Both the position numbers and the translations under genes were made by a program. From an uncultured Clostridium sp. (GTDB lineage Bacteria; Bacillota; Clostridia; Lachnospirales; Lachnospiraceae), in contig NZ_URHZ01000015.1 of the NCBI RefSeq assembly GCF_900547735.1, positions 19,188 to 83,187 of the forward strand: DNA of 64,000 nucleotides. The letters are read 5' to 3'. Shown here in pieces: positions 61,155 to 64,000 of the stretch. Each line of letters opens with the position of its first letter. Position 1 is the first letter of the stretch. The notes under the pieces are model-generated. The model was given only the letters and a program-made list of their open reading frames with translations, ran no database searches and was not told the origin of the DNA.

Positions 61155-62711
61155 TTAAAGATACATGCCGATTCCTCCCGGACCCAGAGGCAGGTTAAAG
61201 ATAATCCATACAATGAGCATGAGTGTCCATCCTACCAGGAAGACAACCGAATAGGGGAGCATCATGGAGGTGAGAGTGCCCATGCCGGCTTCATCATCAT
61301 ATTCCTGGACAAATACGACGATCATCGCAAAGTAGGACATCATCGGAGTGATAATGTTAGTACAGGAATCTCCAATACGAAAGGCAACCTGGGACATCTC
61401 CGGCGTGTAGCCGAGGAGTACGAACATTGGTACGAATACCGGCGCCAGGATGGCCCATTTTGCGGATGCGGATCCCATGAAAAGGTTGAGAAACGCGGAA
61501 AAAAGCACAAATAAAATCATCAGCGGGATAGGCCCGATTCCCATTGTTTTAAACAGTGCGGCTCCGTTTAAGGCCAGGATGGTGCCGAGGTTTGTGTAGC
61601 CGAAGTAATTGATAAACTGCGAGGCGACGAAGGCCAGGGCGATGTAGCCGCTCATATGGGCCATGGATTTTGCGAGAGCCGCGCATACGTCCTTATCCGA
61701 TTTGTAGGTTCCCGACACGAATCCGAAGACAACGGACGGCACCAGGAAGAAGATTGCAACAAGAATGATAATGCTGGCAATCAGCGGGGAGGAGCCGAGA
61801 AGACTGCCGGTTTCCGGATTGCGGAACAGCGAATCGGAAGGAATGCAGACGATAACGAGGCCGGCAATCATTCCGAACAGGGTCAGGGTAGCCGCTTTTA
61901 ACGCTTTTTTCTCATTGACGGATACATCCTGCTTGTGGAAGGCGTCTTTATCGGCGCTTCCGCGGTAGGTGCCGAGCCTGGGTTCCACAATTTTTTCCGT
62001 TACCAGCGTTCCCAGGACGGTTATGAGTAATACGGAAGGCATCATGAAGAAAATATTGCCGGTAGGGTTTACCACATAGGCCGAATCCACCATTTTCACG
62101 GCCTCATTGGAAATTCCCGACAGCAGGGGATCGAGTGTACCGATCAGCAGGTTTGCGGAAAAGCCGCCGGATACGCCTGCAAAAGCCGCGGCAATACCAG
62201 CCAGGGGGTGCCTGTCATAGGCCATGAACATCAGAGCGCCGAGGGGAATCAAAACAATATATCCAACGTCGGAAGCAATATTGGACATAACCCCGAGGAA
62301 AATGATAGTTGGGGTGATTAACTGCCTCGGTGTTACCTGAACGGTTCTTCTCATAACGGCGGTGATAAAACCGCTGCTTTCGGCAACGCCGACGCCCAGC
62401 ATTGCTACAAGAACAATGCCCAGAGGAGCGTAGCCGGTAAAATTGGAAATTGCTTTCGTAAACATGTAAAGAATGCCTTCACGGGTTAAAAGACTTTTTG
62501 TCACCACGGTCTGGACCTCCACTGTGCCTGCCGTACGGTTCACAAACTCACCGGTTGCGGAAAGTCCGACCGCTGAAAACAGTGCAGACAGAAGTATCAC
62601 TGCCAGGGCAAAAATTGCAAATAATGTGATTGGATGAGGAAGTTTATTTCCAATCCTTTCAATCCCGTTCAGAAAGCCATTAAAAAAGTTTTTTTTGGTT
62701 TTCTCTTTCAT
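61155..62711 (-). CDS. AbgT family transporter
   Basis: The 518-residue membrane protein matches AbgT (p-aminobenzoyl-glutamate transporter) proteins. Matching segments are GIERIGNKLPHPITLFAIFA near residue 15, GYAPLGIVLVAMLGVGVAES, IASDVGYIVLIPLGALMFMA, AGVSGGFSANLLIGTLDPLL, MGSASAKWAILAPVFVPMFV and RIGDSCTNIITPMMSYFAMI. Members import p-aminobenzoyl-glutamate or dipeptides, and some export sulfonamides. Pairing with a PepT-like peptidase supports uptake and cleavage of a glutamyl or peptide substrate. Start has AGGAGGAT ahead. Confidence 0.93.
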   Translation of the reverse strand: MKEKTKKNFFNGFLNGIERIGNKLPHPITLFAIFALAVILLSALFSAVGLSATGEFVNRTAGTVEVQTVVTKSLLTREGILYMFTKAISNFTGYAPLGIVLVAMLGVGVAESSGFITAVMRRTVQVTPRQLITPTIIFLGVMSNIASDVGYIVLIPLGALMFMAYDRHPLAGIAAAFAGVSGGFSANLLIGTLDPLLSGISNEAVKMVDSAYVVNPTGNIFFMMPSVLLITVLGTLVTEKIVEPRLGTYRGSADKDAFHKQDVSVNEKKALKAATLTLFGMIAGLVIVCIPSDSLFRNPETGSLLGSSPLIASIIILVAIFFLVPSVVFGFVSGTYKSDKDVCAALAKSMAHMSGYIALAFVASQFINYFGYTNLGTILALNGAALFKTMGIGPIPLMILFVLFSAFLNLFMGSASAKWAILAPVFVPMFVLLGYTPEMSQVAFRIGDSCTNIITPMMSYFAMIVVFVQEYDDEAGMGTLTSMMLPYSVVFLVGWTLMLIVWIIFNLPLGPGGIGMYL

Positions 62712-63252
62712 ACCTTATCCTCCTACATTTAGTAAGAATGCGGGGCATTCTTCATAGGTGTAGTATATCGGTGCGTTAAGAAAATGTAAAATATTAATAA
62801 ACTATCGAGCATTGATAAAAGCTATGAATTGTATAAAACAACTTAAATAATCGGGAAAACACTGTACAATATGCACAGGAATATAGAGGCTAAATGACAA
62901 AAAACGATATTATTAAAAAATAATTATGTTGATGTGATTTGCCTTCCCGAAAACGGCTTTTTGTCCTTTGAGTGAAGGTCAGGCAGTTATGCTGCGGAAA
63001 TTAAAAAGTACGTTATGGAAATTTAAGGATATCGTCATTGGGACGATCGGTTTGTGTGATAGAATAAAAAAGATATGAGCTGATTCTATATGCTGTCCGG
63101 TATGCCGGGCCGTATGGCGTCCGGTATCCTGAGTCGTATGGTGCTCTGTATGTCGCGCCGGAACCCGGCGGATACAGGAAGAAGAGGGATTGTACCGGAA
63201 ATAGAAGCTGATTTACCCGGAGTAATGGAGTAAGAGAAAGAGAGAGTTACCT
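62712..63252. other. Intergenic region with no recognisable gene
   Basis: These 541 bp have no ORF with a convincing start. The part to about 63060 is AT-rich. A degenerate 24-bp tandem repeat (GTCCGGTATGCCGGGCCGTA and GTCCGGTATCCTGAGTCGTA at the start of units) lies at 63095-63142. The AbgT promoter should lie near 62720-62800 but no clear boxes were seen. Confidence 0.5.
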
Positions 63253-63852
63253 ATGAAAAAAACTGTAAAGATTATTCTGATTACCGTCATCGCGGTGTTC
63301 CTTCTGATTGGGGGAGTCATCCTGTTTTTTGTTTCCAACTGGACGGAGAGGACGGTAGTAAAAGACATTGCCCAATATGAAGCATATTTTGGGCCGGATG
63401 GAATCCACAGGACGGAACACGCCGATATCAAAAAGAAAACAGGCGAGTCCTACCTGGTAATCAACGATATTTTCCCGGAAAAGCTGCCGGAATCCGCCAA
63501 AACGGAGGATTTCTATTATGAGTACTATAATTCCTGGGATCCGTGTTATCTCGGCTATCTGGTCTATACCTGTGATGACGGGGATTACGAAGCGGAGACA
63601 GCCCGCCTGAAGTCGAAGAAATACCCGGAACAGGATCTGATTTACGGCGCTACCGGATTCAACTATCCCGTCCTGGCGGTCAGTGCGAGTGATTTCGGCT
63701 ATATTTATGCAATGGCGGATGAAGAAGGGAAAAGGCTGATTTATGTGGAACTGACATACTGCAACGGTTTTACCGATATAGATTATGAAAAAATAATTCC
63801 CGAACGGTATCTGCCGGTTGGATTTGATGCGAAGAATGAGGGGAAAAGATAG
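63253..63852 (+). CDS. Membrane-anchored protein of unknown function
   Basis: The 199-residue protein has one N-terminal membrane helix (IILITVIAVFLLIGGVILFF) and an outside domain of about 170 residues rich in Tyr, Asp and Glu. Segments are TEDFYYEYYNSWDPCYLGYL, VYTCDDGDYEAETARLKSKK and YVELTYCNGFTDIDYEKIIP. It contains three cysteines. I do not recognise a family. It has GAGAAAGAGAGAG ahead of the start, a weak site, and stands alone before fold-back repeat copy C. Confidence 0.65.
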   Translation: MKKTVKIILITVIAVFLLIGGVILFFVSNWTERTVVKDIAQYEAYFGPDGIHRTEHADIKKKTGESYLVINDIFPEKLPESAKTEDFYYEYYNSWDPCYLGYLVYTCDDGDYEAETARLKSKKYPEQDLIYGATGFNYPVLAVSASDFGYIYAMADEEGKRLIYVELTYCNGFTDIDYEKIIPERYLPVGFDAKNEGKR

Positions 63853-63891
63853 GGGATTAGTTGAGATGCGAGGACGCCTCTGTAAGACGGC

Positions 63892-64000
63892 GGACGGGGG
63901 AGTGGGAGGTTGGATATGAGTCTTCAGTCCCGGTGGATGGTTATGGTGAGGGGGAATCCGGAGAAAAAAATTCCTGCGGGGACGCGCTCCCGCTTGTGAA
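63892..64000 (+). repeat. Fold-back repeat, copy C (cut by window end)
   Basis: The visible left arm carries GGCGGACGGGG, GAGTCTTCAGTCCCGG, GAGGGGGAATCCGG, AAAAAAATTCCTGCGGGGAC and CTCCCGCTTGTGAA. These are in the same order and spacing as copies A and B. Like copy A it follows a gene directly, on the same strand. Confidence 0.7.

Overview
The window reads as chromosome of an anaerobic gut-type Firmicute of the Lachnospiraceae (Clostridium symbiosum/Enterocloster-like). Reasons: moderate GC, strong AGGAGG ribosome binding sites, the GdpP-L9-DnaB gene order, MecA, a TPP-riboswitch thiCWMED operon, many two-component and amino-acid/dicarboxylate transport genes. The genus assignment is inference. 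No rRNA, tRNA, CRISPR array, phage or complete insertion sequence was seen.

Layout. 1-4.25 kb: thiamine operon (thiC, thiW, thiM, thiE, thiD; minus strand) behind a promoter, a TPP riboswitch and an attenuator. 4.26-4.66 kb: two copies, exactly 241 bp apart, of an apparent small-RNA gene with a conserved core and a covarying terminator stem. 4.8-7.2 kb: a small secreted protein, an ECF sigma/DUF4367 pair and a small DUF protein. 7.4-11.4 kb: gdpP-rplI-dnaB. 11.4-18.8 kb: two small proteins, then a TAXI-type TRAP transporter (binding lipoprotein, DUF1850, fused permease) with a LytS/LytTR two-component system. 18.9-24.3 kb: a regulator divergent from dcuC, an M20 peptidase and malic enzyme, a likely C4-dicarboxylate (malate) use unit. 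24.4-29.5 kb: nitroreductase, MerR-like protein, GATase-like hydrolase, a short 2[4Fe-4S] ferredoxin, DUF1858 protein, MecA, TetR. 29.7-34.2 kb: an MMPL exporter with a secreted coiled-coil partner under a visible TetR-type operator. 34.5-41.1 kb: an atypical Ser/Thr kinase, a MinD/CpaE-like P-loop protein with no normal start codon, a GH18 protein and a two-component system.

41-57.9 kb is the most interesting part and centres on glutamyl compounds. A poly-gamma-glutamate operon (pgsB-pgsC-pgsW, minus) faces away from two lipoprotein gamma-glutamyltransferases. Both transferase genes have the same promoter architecture: a 17-bp conserved box joined to TAGACA, 17 bp, then TATCAT or TATGAT. The first is followed by a DUF6305 lipoprotein, a DctM-like permease with no DctQ partner, a 48-aa membrane protein and a membrane-anchored aspartoacylase/M14-like enzyme. 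Next comes an alanine-dehydrogenase-like gene, an ornithine-cyclodeaminase-like gene and a GltS-type symporter, behind a near-perfect sigma-54 promoter with three evenly spaced palindromic upstream sites. The sigma-54 activator gene lies just downstream.

57.9-64 kb: a YitT protein, a LysR regulator, then AbgT and PepT-like genes (minus) separated by three 32-bp tandem repeats that form a chain of overlapping mini-ORFs, and an unknown anchored protein. A family of long fold-back repeats is present three times (34.2, 44.0-44.4 and 63.9 kb). The middle copy carries a nested 158-bp MITE-like palindrome flanked by CTAG duplications.
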